A stretch of DNA of 64,000 nt, taken from positions 62,001-126,000 of the forward strand of contig CBFFRP010000297.1 in NCBI GenBank assembly GCA_965644295.1. The letters are read 5' to 3'. Source of the stretch: Paraphysomonas bandaiensis. Its lineage: Eukaryota; Chrysophyceae. The notes under the pieces are model-generated. The model was given only the letters and a program-made list of their open reading frames with translations. It made no database searches and was not told the origin of the DNA. Below, piece after piece: positions 25,678-37,113 of this stretch. Within the stretch, counting starts at the first letter, position 1, and each line of letters starts with the position of its first letter. A program made the position numbers and the translations under genes.

Positions 25678-27514
25678 CTACGCCATTCCGCCAACACTAA
25701 CATCGCTATCTTCATCGCTGCTACTTGGACTACTCTCACCACCTTCTGCATCCTGGGACACCTCATACTCCTTACCACACTCACCATCGCTCATGCATTC
25801 TTTTCCACTGTTTACCTTCATTTCTCCTCCGTCATTGTTTTCTGCCTGCACTTCAGCAGTTCCTCCTTTCTGCGGAGACACCATACCTGGGTAATTTAGA
25901 CGTCAGCCATGACTTTCATTTAGAATATAGATTACCTTCAATATCCGGATTCGGAACTCCATCCGGCTCATCTTTACCATTTAATGGTCCTAAGCTACCT
26001 ATTTCTATTGTATCCAAGGCGGTCTGTTGCCTATTAGCGAGGGATGAGGGAGGTCGAGCACTTGTCGTGGCCACGGATCCTGTCCCCGATTCCGTGCTTT
26101 TGCACTTGTCGCCAATAGTTGAGTCCATGTGGGGATTGGCCAACTGCGTGCAACCAAATGGATCTCCCGGAATTTCTGCACAGGTTGGTTGATCTGCAAG
26201 AGTGCTTTGTACTGCCCATCCTGCTCCGCCACCTTCTTCCTCCTGTGTGTAACTTCCCCTAAGGGCTCTCTCTACTTCCACCTCTAGTGCAGCCGACATA
26301 GAAAGTTCCATACTCTTGACCTGGCACAATAGCTCATTTATATATTTGAGTAATCCATCCCTACTCGCTGTCCACGCCACCCTTTGTGAATCTACCTCTC
26401 CTTTCATTTTTCCGAGAATTCCACTCAACTCGTTCTCCCGTAATCGACTGGCGGATAGTGCAGATGACAAATTCTCAACTTCCCGTCGGAGCACCGCCTG
26501 TTGCTCTTCACTAAGCGCATGAGCCTGTCGCTCCTTTTTGAGGACAGCGCTGATCTCCTCGACTTCCTCTAACGCGCTCTCGTGCTGAGTCCGCTTGTGA
26601 TTTAGTTCATCTGTAAGATTATCAAGGCGCATGCGCAACTCCGCCACCGACGAGGACATCTCCTCGCTGGCCCGAAGCTGTTCACGTTGCTGCTCCACCT
26701 ACCCATATATTACATAATGAATCGAAGATAATTCACAATTCAACCTGCTGTCGCATGCTGGCAAGAGACTCATCTAGATGTCTACACCGTGCCTCCAGAG
26801 CTGCACTGCTAGACTCCAGGGCTAGACTGTACACAATGTCAATGCCAATACACAGCACACTTTAACATACCGATTCTGAGTGAGCTCCGCTATCTTCGCA
26901 TCCCTTTGTTTGACCTCATCCTTGGCTTCCTTGAGGTCTCTTTGTAGATTTCCCACTTCCCGGGCTGTTGACTCTAGCTTTGTGATATATCCACTAATGC
27001 GCTGCTCTTGCTGTTTGCTTTCTCTTTCCAAAGCAGCCAGACGTTTGCTTGAATTGATATTACCGCTGCTAGATTCCACACTATCTTCCATGGATGAATA
27101 GAGTCGCTTGCCATTCTCCGTCCGCTGCGATTTGTTAGGAGGAAGATCTGGTTCTTCAGTGGGGTTAATATTCGAGCACTCGAACTCAAATATGGCTTTC
27201 GTATCTCCACGAAACTTTATTGAAATTCTATCTCCATGGTGCAGTTCATTTGATTTTCCTTTACCAATCAGAACATCATTCAAGAAAGTCCCATTCGAAC
27301 TAAAATCACTGACTCTATAAGTTGAATCCGTATCAGATAACTTATTTCTAGATATCGAAAAATGTTTTGCACTAATATATGGCTTAAGTAATGTAAAAGT
27401 AGTATTATCATGTAATCTTCCTACTATATTATCATCCGCCTCCATATTCCATACTATTGTTCTAGTGGTGTTTATATCTGAACCACCTACTTGAACTAAT
27501 CGTCCCCAATACAT
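25678..27514 (-). CDS. FHA-domain coiled-coil protein, function unknown
   Basis: Four exons on the minus strand, with introns of about 45-50 nt near 26,875-26,832, 26,745-26,699 and 25,934-25,886. The N-terminal 120 residues form a forkhead-associated domain that would bind phosphothreonine: NIVGRLHDN, ISAKHFSISRN and YRVSDFSSNGTFLNDVLIG are all in place, including the Ser-Asn-Gly-Thr loop. A long coiled coil follows (LERESKQQEQRISGYITKLE, then VEQQREQLRASEEM), with heptads over about 230 residues. A disordered acidic tail ends SSDEDSDVSVGGMA. No transmembrane tail was found, which argues against a SLMAP-type protein. FHA plus coiled coil also occurs in FHAD1 and in centrosomal proteins; no choice can be made here. 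Confidence 0.85.
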
Positions 27515-28074
27515 ATCAACTGATGATAGATAGATATCAAGTAGAGATAAATGAAATATGAAAAGATTCGCTTACTTTAATATCAATAGAATACTTCAAT
27601 AAATGAAATTAATATCAAGTAAATGTATATACAAGTATATCACATTCTCCTTAATATTGACATGAGTTTTAAGAGATGATAATTTTCAATTCGAAAATTG
27701 AATAATTTCCATATAGAGTACACAAAAACTCGCTAAACACAGCACAATTATAGGATATTTTGGGGGGTTTTATACTGAAAATGAGAAAAACAGTAATTTT
27801 GAGATATTCAGACTTTGAACATAGTTTTTATCTGCTCCTGTACGACCCAACCGGATCTGGTTGTTGGATCTACTCTGCTCAAAAGGGCGATCTTTTAAAC
27901 CAATCAAATCAATAGAAAGAATAATATTATCATATGATTGACTCTAAAAGAAAGTGAGGAACATACCAGTACGGACGTTATATTCAAACACGCACGTATC
28001 GTTTCATAGTAGTTGACTATGTACAACTGAATAGATGAGACTATTATTTAAATGCATGTAAATCTGGTATTGTG
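27515..28074. promoter_or_regulatory. Divergent intergenic region (FHA protein / IQ protein)
   Basis: No gene seen. Unlike the other divergent regions it has only weak TGTATATACAAGTATAT runs near 27,622-27,640 and no clear ATGT array. The flanking genes are transcribed outward. Confidence 0.45.
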
Positions 28075-30788
28075 ATGGATATTGTTGTACCGGAAATGGC
28101 TAGTACTCTGCCAGGTACCCCATCACGACGACAATCTCTTTCTTTTACAACAACCCCTGTGAACGTTGATAAAGTAAATAACCAACGTAGAAGAAGTTTA
28201 GCTATTGTTACAGACAATGAAAAGGATACGTTAAATGATCTTTCTAAATCCACTTCTCAGAACACCCCAATTGGAGACCCAAACTCTGAATCAGACATTC
28301 GAAGTGTACTGAACACTCAGAGAGAAGTTAATATCGTAAGATGTCATTATATCATATATATAACTCCATATAACATAAATATAAGGTAACAGCGCTTCGA
28401 CTAATGCGAAAAGTTGGTCGTCCTAAAACTGCCGAGAAGAGTACTCGAAAGGAACTTGTAAAAAGAACAAATTCCAGGTAGTGATATCGACAACGTTGAT
28501 ACCTTGATAAGTGTACCTTATGCAGTCCGTACTACACCTATAAGAATCAATCTCCCATCGTACTGCATAATATTGAAGATATATACAAGGAAGCACAAGT
28601 TGCATATCACCGAAAAATGAAGGAATCTCCGGTAAATACTTGCATCTGCCATAACTCCGTGCTCAAGATATGCAGGAGCGAAGGCAAGAGGAAGAGGATG
28701 CGGCCGCCAAAAGGTACTCTGGGAAGCTTAGGCCAATATCTGCCAGCATTATATCAGAGATAATGTCCACTGAGAGTTCAAGGATGCGAGAGAGATCCAG
28801 CACTATGAAGTCACGACCCAATCGCATGGCAAGATCGGTGGAGAGTTCTCTTTGCTGGTCAGAGAAGTCACCTGTTTCGGTGTCATTGGGCGGGGATATA
28901 TCTGCCGAAAACGCTAGTGTACCGAACAGGAAGGTAAATACAAAAGGACAAGGATGATCTAATTGCTAACATTTCTTTAGTTGGATAAGCAACCTCAGTG
29001 CATAGACAGCCCCCAGAAACCTTACGTATGTACAACTCCTGATTCTACGAAGAAAGGGTTAAGGTGCTTTTCTATCTATGCTGTTGATTTGCATTTATTA
29101 TTCTTATAAGGTCACCAAAAAAAGATCGCGAGAGCGTTATCAAAAAACGTGATGACCGAATTCAGGAGGAGGAGCAGCGTCGGTTAATGGTTATCGAGGA
29201 AAAGAAACGGAGGAGTGCTGAACGCGCCCAGCTTGTAGATTTACGCAGTAAGCAGAATATGTGGATGGTGATATTGATAGTCTTGCTAAGAACTAGGTAA
29301 AATGTGAGCTTCATTTGTATTATCAGTCACGTTTCATCAGAGCAATGGCGGCGGCGCTTGAAAACAAACGTCTAGCGCGTCTGAAGAAAGCTGTACGCAA
29401 AGTGCAACTTGGTGCCATCCGAAGAATAGAGCTGTGCGTAGAATTGTTGTAGTAATTGCCTATACCTTCATTTTATTGTAGGTTTTGGCAGAACCACCGT
29501 GTTATATCAAAAATGCGTAGAAACCCTCAGGCTCTTGCAAGGATAAGGGTCGTGGTTTTGGTGTACTGGAGACGGCGGAAGGTGAGGGAGAGAAATGCCG
29601 CAATAGATATGATACAGGTAAGATATTTTCCGTTATAGGAATATTATCTGTGTTTAATGTGTTTGATATAGAGCTTTCTGTCTGATATTGGCGGAGTCAG
29701 TGACAGGACACAGAAAGTTTACCGCTATAGAGCTCGAGTGGTAAAGCTTCAGCGGTGGATAAGAAGCTTTATGGTGTGTCAAAATGCAAGACTGCTGGTG
29801 AGGATTAACATAGTAGTATGATGTTTTACACCTGCTGAATAGATACTGTGGCTGTCACTTCAAAAGCTATTGATGAAGACTCGCATCGCTCGAAATAATG
29901 AAATTAACCTCAATGAGAGAATCGCAGTAAGGAAAATGAAGAAGACTAAGTTTTTTGGTGTGACAGTTCAGAAACTAGATGAGGTGGGTCATAAACGTGC
30001 TGACATAATTACTTACAATGAGTTTTATGGATAGGTCTACAGTAGTCTTTCCGCGTTGATGTCTCAGAAACAGCAAATGTACAAATCCTTAATGCAGCAG
30101 CAGCGACATATAGAAAATCTAGTCGAGACTCGATCACCTGGTGAGTTGCCGGTCATACGTCATTTTGATAACAGGCCATTGTTGTTCATTGTACTTCCTC
30201 CTTGTGTATACAATTTGTAGGGAAGCGCAACTATAACAGAGCACATTCATGGCAGCGAAGTGGTGGCTACAAATATATTGATATGTTACGGAGTGTCTTG
30301 TGGAAGCAACGCCGTCGTCACATTTTGTTGGATGAATCTGACTGGGGTAAAATGCACACCAAGACATCTGCGCGTCAGGTGAAATATATCTGTATACATT
30401 GTATTGTTAACTTGATTCGAATAGGCTGTAGACGATGCAGATGTAAAAGAGTTCTTAACAACTCCTGGACATCCAGGTCCGACGTACGTTTTTAATTCGA
30501 TTTCAGAATCTGCAACGAGGTATTACTAATGTTCATGCTGTGTTATTGATTTCACTCTGTGTCAGGAAAACGGAACCGTTTTTGTTGCTTACTGGAGGTG
30601 GGCTTCGTGAACTAGAGGCACTCGCCCACAGTATTGTACTCGCTGAAGATGGAAGCAAACTGGGCAGTCTTAGAAGTATGGCAAGCGGCAGTAGCATTCC
30701 CAGTGAGGCTGTAAACGCTTCACAAGACGACATACATGGTAATGATGTCTTTCTCTTTGAAGATGACGACGACGGTTTTCAATTGTAA
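28075..30788 (+). CDS. Multi-exon IQ-motif/coiled-coil protein, family not recognised
   Basis: At least thirteen short exons separated by introns of about 45-60 nt can be chained in frame from the ATG at 28,075 to the TAA at 30,786-30,788. The N-terminal part is Ser/Thr- and Arg-rich. The middle is highly basic, with charged coiled coils (KKDRESVIKKRDDRIQEEEQ) and repeated Arg/Lys- and Trp-rich helices reminiscent of IQ motifs: AVRKVQLGAIRRIELFWQNH, RVVVLVYWRRRKVRERNA and VVKLQRWIRSFMVCQ. Such motifs bind calmodulin. The C-terminus is acidic (FLFEDDDDGFQL). I do not recognise the family. Calmodulin binding is inferred from the motif shape only. Exact borders of the smallest exons are uncertain. 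Confidence 0.7.
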
Positions 30789-31228
30789 TACATATCGCGA
30801 TTTTTCGTGTAGTTGATACGGATCTATTTAACAGTGTGTTTTTATGCCTTTTACTACAAAGGTCAACCCCATTTTCTATGTGATAAAACTACGTTGTGCA
30901 AATCAATTTTAGAATTCATAACTCTCTATTTATAAACCTTAGTTACGTTCTATGTTTATTAAGTTCCCCGTGTTATTCAAATTTGTCGCATATCTGTAGT
31001 GCATAATGTATAATTTCGAAAAGTGTATGCTTGGACTTGTGTGATATCTACTTTCGGGTTAAAAATTGAACTAGTAGGAATATTGATAATATGATAACTA
31101 TGTAGTTGAACAGTGATGCAGTGTTGAAATACATGATGCCTTATATAACCGTTATATTCCTAAAGATATAAGTTGTACGACGATGCGTAACATCAAAATA
31201 AATTACATTTATACGATAGAAAACTAGA

Positions 31229-31430
31229 AACTGTAGAATGCTGTTGAATACGTTGATTAAACATTGCTTGCTACTTGAATTTAGTTATGTTGAGGCAAAA
31301 TTCTTGGAATGCCTATTGTAAGCTGGTCTTCACAAATTCAGCATATGTCACTTGCAGCGCTCTTAACTCTGAACAAAATTGCGGCTGATCTTGCGAAGAT
31401 CGTGCCTATCCAAGGCTTGATAACTTGGAT
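31229..31430 (+). pseudogene. Fragment of a sulfotransferase-like gene
   Basis: This stretch matches the central coding part of the 34,614-35,504 gene (around 35,120-35,290: GTTGATTAAACATTGCTTGC, then TTCTTGGAATGCCTATTGTA). It has many substitutions and frame-breaking indels. It is a third, decayed copy lying just outside the inverted repeat. The DNA from 30,789 to 31,228 shows no gene. Confidence 0.8.
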
Positions 31431-31576
31431 TTGTAGTAAAGAAAGTTAATGTTGTCATTCACTTGTGTTGGAGGGTGGCGTCGGAGTAATGCTTTGTTGT
31501 TTGATTGTAAGCAATACTGCGTAACCGTTATAAATTTCCATTTATAAATGGTAATGACATTATAATTGCCGGGATA

Positions 31577-31728
31577 CTTAGTAACACTTACTTCTATTCA
31601 CACTTAGTAACAACTTAGTAACACTATATAACTTTATACTTTGTTTTTTATTCTTAGTAACACTTACTTCTATTCACACTTAGTAACAACTTAGTAACAC
31701 TATATAACTTTATACTTTGTTTTTTATT
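31577..31728. repeat. 76-bp direct tandem duplication
   Basis: Two identical adjacent copies start at 31,577 and 31,653 with CTTAGTAACACTTACTTC. Inside each copy the phrase TTAGTAACA itself recurs three times. Similar flanks (AATTGCCGGGA) occur on both sides, at about 31,564 and 31,741. Confidence 0.9.
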
Positions 31729-31959
31729 GATGTCATTGTAATTGCCGGGAACTGGACGACCATTAATGGACCATTCATACAATCCCATTACTATAATGTA
31801 CTGGAACTTATATATGCTATATAAAGAACTAGTGAAATCTAAACAATATGCTAAACAACTCTACAGCTACTTTGAGGAATCATTATTCGTTAGTCCTAAA
31901 CATACTTCTCTTAGTTCTAAAGATCATGGATGCGATAAAACAGAAAAACGAAAGTAAAT

Positions 31960-33125
31960 TCTGCATACTGCACAGAAGCTTTGCTTCCAATTTGTGGTTA
32001 TCATCTCATGAGTACTAAACATACATTTGACTACATTTTGTCATCAATCGACTATCAATAAACAATATCAAAACGACTACGAGTATGTACGTATATATGT
32101 ATGCATTCAACACAATAAAGGAATGCCGTATGATTCATCTTTGATTTATTCTTACAGAACCATAGTTTAATGCATAATTACTTAATTAGTTACGACACCA
32201 ATGATACATACACTTTCTTTTCAGCCCCTATACGGAAGGCAGTTTACAATATTAGAACATGGATTTTGAATGCCAGCAGGCCATGTATGTGAATTGGAAT
32301 CAAGCATCCATTCAAACGGCGTACCAGTTAACTCTGTCACAATACGATCATAAACTTCAGGAGGCAGTCTCTTCTCAAATGACTCATGGAGTAGGTCAGA
32401 ACCCACAGTCACTTGCATGGCATGAGTCTCACATGTATGCTTAAAACTGAAGCCAATATTTGCAAGGCCAGTCGCAATTTTGTTGACAGCGTTGCAAGTG
32501 AAATATGCTGAATCTATGAAGTCCAACTCTACAATAGGCATTCCAAGAATTTTTGCCTCAACAAAACCAACTTCGAGTAGCAAATAATGTTTTATCAACG
32601 TATTCAAAGTAAAATTCCGGAGGCGAGATGTACTGTGGGTCAGTTCAAATGCAGATACTAAAGTTTCAAGTACGTTTTGACGACGATTAACAACGACGAG
32701 ATCTATTTCAGTCTTTTTCGCTAAACGCATAAACTTCTGTACACACTCCAATTCAGAAAAATTCGTACCACAAAACTTTACATTCAACGGATGGGTTGGT
32801 TTGACCTGAACAAATAAGGAGGCATCGGTGTCGAAACACTTTGTGAAAGAATCAACCGTAAGACGCGCACTCGCAAACGTCTCAGGGCGACCACGAAATG
32901 ACATACCCAGTGACACCGCAGTACTCTCGGAGAGTGTGGTGGATGCGGATCTACCGTGTGACCATAGAAGTATGTTGAATTTACCATTCGAGACAACTCT
33001 GGAACTAGGCGACGCCTTATACACATTGTCGAAATCAAAGCGAAACGCATAAATATTAATAGCAAGAGTGCCCAGCACAACAAGACAAAACAAATGAGGA
33101 TATACTGTCATCTCTAACTTGTAGT
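31960..33125. repeat. Left arm of a large inverted repeat
   Basis: Read on the minus strand, this arm matches 34,600-35,588 plus 36,932-37,101 on the plus strand, interrupted there by a hAT element. The outer homology begins at CTGCATACTGCACAGAAGC and the inner end lies just upstream of the sulfotransferase start codon. It retains the site that is occupied by the hAT element in the right arm. Confidence 0.9.
32221..33111 (-). CDS. Secreted or Golgi-luminal sulfotransferase-like protein, copy 1
   Basis: Intronless frame of 296 codons. The N-terminus (MTVYPHLFCLVVLGTLAINI) is a signal peptide or signal anchor. The motif ILLWSHGRSASTTL resembles the 5'-phosphosulfate loop of sulfotransferases, which use PAPS to sulfate carbohydrates or other acceptors. 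The segment LVVVNRRQNVLETLVSAFEL has the Arg and Ser spacing of the 3'-phosphate-binding motif. Six or more cysteines after the signal suggest disulfides, in keeping with a luminal protein. Family assignment rests on these two motifs and is moderate. It forms an inverted pair with the copy at 34,614. Its N-terminal third differs clearly from that copy, while its C-terminal two thirds are almost identical to it. Confidence 0.75.
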   Translation of the reverse strand: MTVYPHLFCLVVLGTLAINIYAFRFDFDNVYKASPSSRVVSNGKFNILLWSHGRSASTTLSESTAVSLGMSFRGRPETFASARLTVDSFTKCFDTDASLFVQVKPTHPLNVKFCGTNFSELECVQKFMRLAKKTEIDLVVVNRRQNVLETLVSAFELTHSTSRLRNFTLNTLIKHYLLLEVGFVEAKILGMPIVELDFIDSAYFTCNAVNKIATGLANIGFSFKHTCETHAMQVTVGSDLLHESFEKRLPPEVYDRIVTELTGTPFEWMLDSNSHTWPAGIQNPCSNIVNCLPYRG

Positions 33126-34600
33126 TAATATATATAATGCCTGATCTGTTTCGTATCTGATTTTTATCATTGTCAGTTTATGTAAGATAATTAATATAAT
33201 AATCATAATTTTTTATTCTCATCATCTATAAATCCTAGTTTTGGGGGATTTCACTTGTTGAGCAGGGTAGAGTTTTTTTTTACCACTGTCAAAATGTCCA
33301 CACTTTGTCAAAAATATGATTAAAAAAAAAAACACCGAAGTGTGTAATTGGAAACCCCAGTTTTTATTGGATTGTGTAATTAGAATTACACAGGAGGAAA
33401 ACATCACCCATACAAACAACAGCGATTTTGAGATTTCAGATCTGTGTAATTCTAATTACACAGATTTTTAACCTATTTTTGAAGGCATCTATTCACAAAA
33501 GTCGGGTTTAAGGCGACAGTAAGAATGATATATACTTACAGCATATCTTAAGACACAGATACGAATAAGTAGAATAACCTGCAGTAGAAGCGATAGTACA
33601 TCCTAGACAAATGGATCCAGCTGCATTACACCTCATAATGCAAGGACAAAACGAAAGGAATGTATTGGAAGAATGTCCACACTATCCAGAATACTCAACA
33701 ATCTTATAGCTATACGACTTGGTTGGCGCAATCGAAACAGATGATGATGTCCTGATGCATACTGGACAAGCGCATGCGTTAAAGATAATTTGAACCCTGG
33801 GGAAAAGGGTATTGTGACAATGTCTGTTCAGACAAATCTGCTTTGGTGACATGAGTGTGACTGTCGGTCATGAACTATATCTGTTACCCTTGACCACCGA
33901 AGGTTGCTCTTTCATGTAAAATTTTTACTGCTATAGAGGTATAAGTGAGCACAACAGGAGAACATCATCTCCACATGTGGAAGTGACATTGGTAGACTCG
34001 GTTTTGTTGACGTCAGGTGTGTACAATACCTGTATATGATATATGATACTCACATCTGTTGCCAGATAGCTCAAGGAGAAATACAGTTCAGTAGATTTAA
34101 TTCCTCTGATATTTTACAAGCTAAGTATGTTCGAAACTGAAGCTAGGGAACAATATACTATATATATATACTGAAGGTAGCTCACTATATATTACCATAT
34201 ATTGCCATCAATATAGCCCAGGTAATGACTTCATCATGACATTGATATGCATGCAAGACAATTTTTTTAAACAATATCAATGAAAATATCCAGATTTTGA
34301 TGACTGATGCCACAACCAGACATGCATATTCACAAAAATTTTCTACAATGCCGGGTCAGTATGTTAACAATCGTGCCCTCGTATCGACATCCTTCGTATA
34401 TTTTTGTTCCAACATGCCTCTAATATTGAGACAACAATTATCTGTATTCCAGACGTAGTTGTATTGCAGTAATATAGAAAATATTTCCTTCAATTTATTC
34501 CCGAAATATATGATGCCCATACGCTTTGCTTTTATCCCTCGCACCTATCGGCCTAACCTGACACTATATTTACAAGGCTTCAGTCACCCTACATCTAATA
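33126..34600. other. Spacer of the inverted repeat; two 20-nt hairpin palindromes
   Basis: AT-rich DNA with no supportable gene. At 33,373-33,392 and 33,443-33,462 lie two 20-mers, TGTGTAATTAGAATTACACA and its exact reverse complement, each able to fold on itself. A related half-site (GTGTGTAATT) lies near 33,340. The spacer should contain the upstream regions of both divergent sulfotransferase copies. Confidence 0.6.
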
Positions 34601-34613
34601 TCAAAAGTTGAAG

Positions 34614-35504
34614 ATGACAGTATATCCTCATTTGTTTTATCTTATTGTACTGGGCACTCTTACTGCTAACATTAATGCCGACTACTATGATTTCAACAAA
34701 GTGTATAAGGCGTCGTCTAGTTCCAGAGTTGTCTCGAATGGTACATTCAATATACTTCTATGGTCACACGGTAGATCCGCATCCACCACACTCTCCAACT
34801 GTGCTGCGGCATCACTGGGCATGTCATTTCGTGTCAGCTCTGAGACATTTAGGAAATATCGTCTTACGGTTGATTCATTCACAAAGTGTTACGACACCGA
34901 TGCTTCCTTATTTGTTCAGGTCAAACCATCCCATCCGTTGAATGTAGATTTCTGCGGTACTAATTTTTCTGAATTGGAGTGTGTACAGAAGTTTATGCGT
35001 TTAGCGAAAAAGACTGAAATAGATCTCGTCGTTGTTAATCGTCGTCAAAACGTACTTGAAACTTTAGTATCTGCATTTGAACTGACCCACAGTACATCTC
35101 GCCTCCGGAATTTTACTTTGAATACGTTGATAAAACATTATTTGCTACTCGAAGTTGGTTTTGTTGAGGCAAAAATTCTTGGAATGCCTATTGTAGAGTT
35201 GGACTTCATAGATTCAGCATATTTCACTTGCAACGCTGTCAACAAAATTGCGACTGGTCTTGCAAATATTGGCTTCAGTTTTAAGCATACATGTGAGACT
35301 CATGCCATGCAAGTGACTGTGGGTTCTGACCTACTCCATGAGTCATTTGAGAAGAGACTGCCTCCAGAAGTTTATGAGCGTGTTGTGACAGAATTAACTG
35401 GTACGCCGTTTGAATGGATGCTTGATTCCAATACACATACATGGCCTGCTAGCATTCAAAATCCATGTTCTAATATTGTAAACTGCCTTCCGTATAGGGG
35501 CTGA
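34614..35504 (+). CDS. Secreted or Golgi-luminal sulfotransferase-like protein, copy 2
   Basis: Intronless, 296 codons from the ATG at 34,614; this start aligns with the start of copy 1. It has a hydrophobic N-terminus (MTVYPHLFYLIVLGTLTANI), the ILLWSHGRSASTTL phosphosulfate-loop motif and the VVNRRQNVLETLVSAFE segment, as in copy 1. From about codon 115 to the stop it differs from copy 1 at only a handful of residues (for instance YERVV for YDRIV, SNTHT for SNSHT). The first 115 residues have over twenty differences. That sharp change of identity points to gene conversion. Both copies have complete frames, so both may be functional. Confidence 0.75.
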   Translation: MTVYPHLFYLIVLGTLTANINADYYDFNKVYKASSSSRVVSNGTFNILLWSHGRSASTTLSNCAAASLGMSFRVSSETFRKYRLTVDSFTKCYDTDASLFVQVKPSHPLNVDFCGTNFSELECVQKFMRLAKKTEIDLVVVNRRQNVLETLVSAFELTHSTSRLRNFTLNTLIKHYLLLEVGFVEAKILGMPIVELDFIDSAYFTCNAVNKIATGLANIGFSFKHTCETHAMQVTVGSDLLHESFEKRLPPEVYERVVTELTGTPFEWMLDSNTHTWPASIQNPCSNIVNCLPYRG

Positions 35505-35596
35505 AAAGAAAGTGTATGTATCATTGGTGTCGTAACTAATTAAGTAATTATGCATCAAACTATGGTTCTGTAAGAATAACTCAGAGATAATCATAC

Positions 35597-36931
35597 CAGG
35601 GCTGCAGGTTGTAGTCAATTATAATTGCAATTATTACTTGCTGTTTCAATTTCAACTATTGCAATTAATTGCAATTATTTCATACTAAACTACATTAGCT
35701 GCCAATATAGCTACCTCAACTGTCTTTTCATTCCAGAGGCGACGGTTCATGCGTAGAAACATCAGTAACTCCAAATGCCGAGGAGTCATACTCTAGCTGA
35801 AATCCGTCATAACAATCTTAGCTCTACTGAACAACCTTTCAACCTTATTGGTTGTGGCATGCAAGTGCTTCATGCTGCGGTAACGAGTTTGCTGGTTAAG
35901 ACGTGCTCGCTTCCGCTGTCTGCTATCATCAATCAAACGTTGCGCTGCATCGTCATTCTCAACTAGACTCTCACTGCTGTCACCATCTTCTTCATCCACA
36001 TCGAGCAAAAATATTTTAATTTGATCCTTTTCCGTCCGAGTTAGTGCAGCTTCATTGCCACATTGAATCTTCACGACTGTCTTTTCGAAAGCAGCGTTAT
36101 GAATAATACCGGCATTGCTGCTCAGATGACGCTCGACAATCGGGTGTCTAATGAGGAGTTCGTCAAACAATATGCAAACGTCGTGGAGGTCGAGCTGGTT
36201 TTCACATTCCTTCTGTAATTGTATGGACACTAGTTGAAAGAATTCCAATTCCTCCCGTAATTGCACGAGCTTGGCATGCTCCGTTTCACTTGGTATTAGA
36301 CTTAACACGTCGGAACCAAACTCGCATGATTAGATAGATGCAAGTAGCGGCCAATCATTGCAAATGTGGAGCCCCACCTGGTATCTTGTTTCATTAAGGC
36401 ACAGAGAAAACCTTTCTTACGGATATTTAATTTGTGACTAGCACAGCCTATGAGAGGAACAGGTCTGCCGACTAAATTACCAATTAAACGTGCCAATTTC
36501 GGATTACAACTTTTCGTGTCAACTGTTTCTCCACAAAAGAAAAAGGAAGATCATCCATTATCACCCACTCTAACCAGTGATACACATTTTACGCTTGAGG
36601 TGATACTTTACACTCGATATATTTATCCATCGCACCACCACCTCGCTGGGCAGCACACCTTTTCGTACAGGACACTCCCGGCAATGTGAGATACTCGTAT
36701 GGATAAATATAGTCTTTCACCAATCTTCGATTTTTTAGTAAAAATTGGATTTCTTCAATAAAAATGCCGTTTTTAAACAACTTTTTTGCATAAAAAGGTG
36801 TTTTTTTACAATTAATTGAAGCTACCTACAGTGTACAGTCAATCACTATAATTACAATTATGAATCGATGTCCCAATTTCAATGATTGACAATTAATTAA
36901 GTGAAAATTAATTAATTGATACGCAGCCCTG
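35597..36931 (-). mobile_element. hAT DNA transposon, internally degenerate
   Basis: The element begins CAGGGCTGC and ends GCAGCCCTG, a perfect 9-bp terminal inverted repeat, with AATTAATTG-rich subterminal DNA at both ends. An 8-bp target duplication AATCATAC flanks it (35,589-35,596 and 36,932-36,939), the size made by hAT transposases. The left arm of the inverted repeat carries the corresponding empty site (read on the minus strand, GAATCATACGGCATTCC with no insert). At 1335 bp it is too short for a full transposase gene. Confidence 0.92.
35740..36496 (-). pseudogene. hAT transposase remnant (C-terminal half)
   Basis: On the minus strand, 36,496-36,302 encodes LIGCASHKLNI and DTRWGSTFAMIGRYLHL, the mid-domain of hAT transposases. 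From 36,308 a second frame encodes the C-terminal dimerisation region (MKHLHATTNKVERLFSRAKI). An in-frame stop follows directly after VMTDFS. The expected continuation (MTPRHLELLMFLR) can still be read beyond it. The N-terminal zinc-finger and first catalytic part are missing. It cannot make an active transposase. Confidence 0.88.
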
Positions 36932-37113
36932 AATCATACGGCATTCCTTTTTATATTGTGTTGAATAATGCATACATCATACTCGTAGTCGTTTTGATAC
37001 TGTTTATTGACAATCACAGCGTACAGCAGACAAATGTATGTTTAGTACTCATGAGACGATAGCCACAAATTGGAAGCAAAGCTTCTGTGCAGTATGCTGA
37101 GGGTACTTTAAAT

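Larger units (their letters stand above)
34600..37101. repeat. Right arm of the large inverted repeat (interrupted by hAT)
   Basis: This is the counterpart of 31,960-33,125 in opposite orientation. Homology runs to 35,588, is broken by the hAT insertion, and resumes at 36,932 (AATCATACGGCATTCCTTT) as far as about 37,101 (GAAGCAAAGCTTCTGTGCAG). Confidence 0.9.

Noticed and set aside
31742-31957. Small open frame with a hydrophobic Tyr-rich segment
   Set aside because: It begins without an ATG, has no homology that I recognise and lies in repeat-rich DNA; not supported as a gene.
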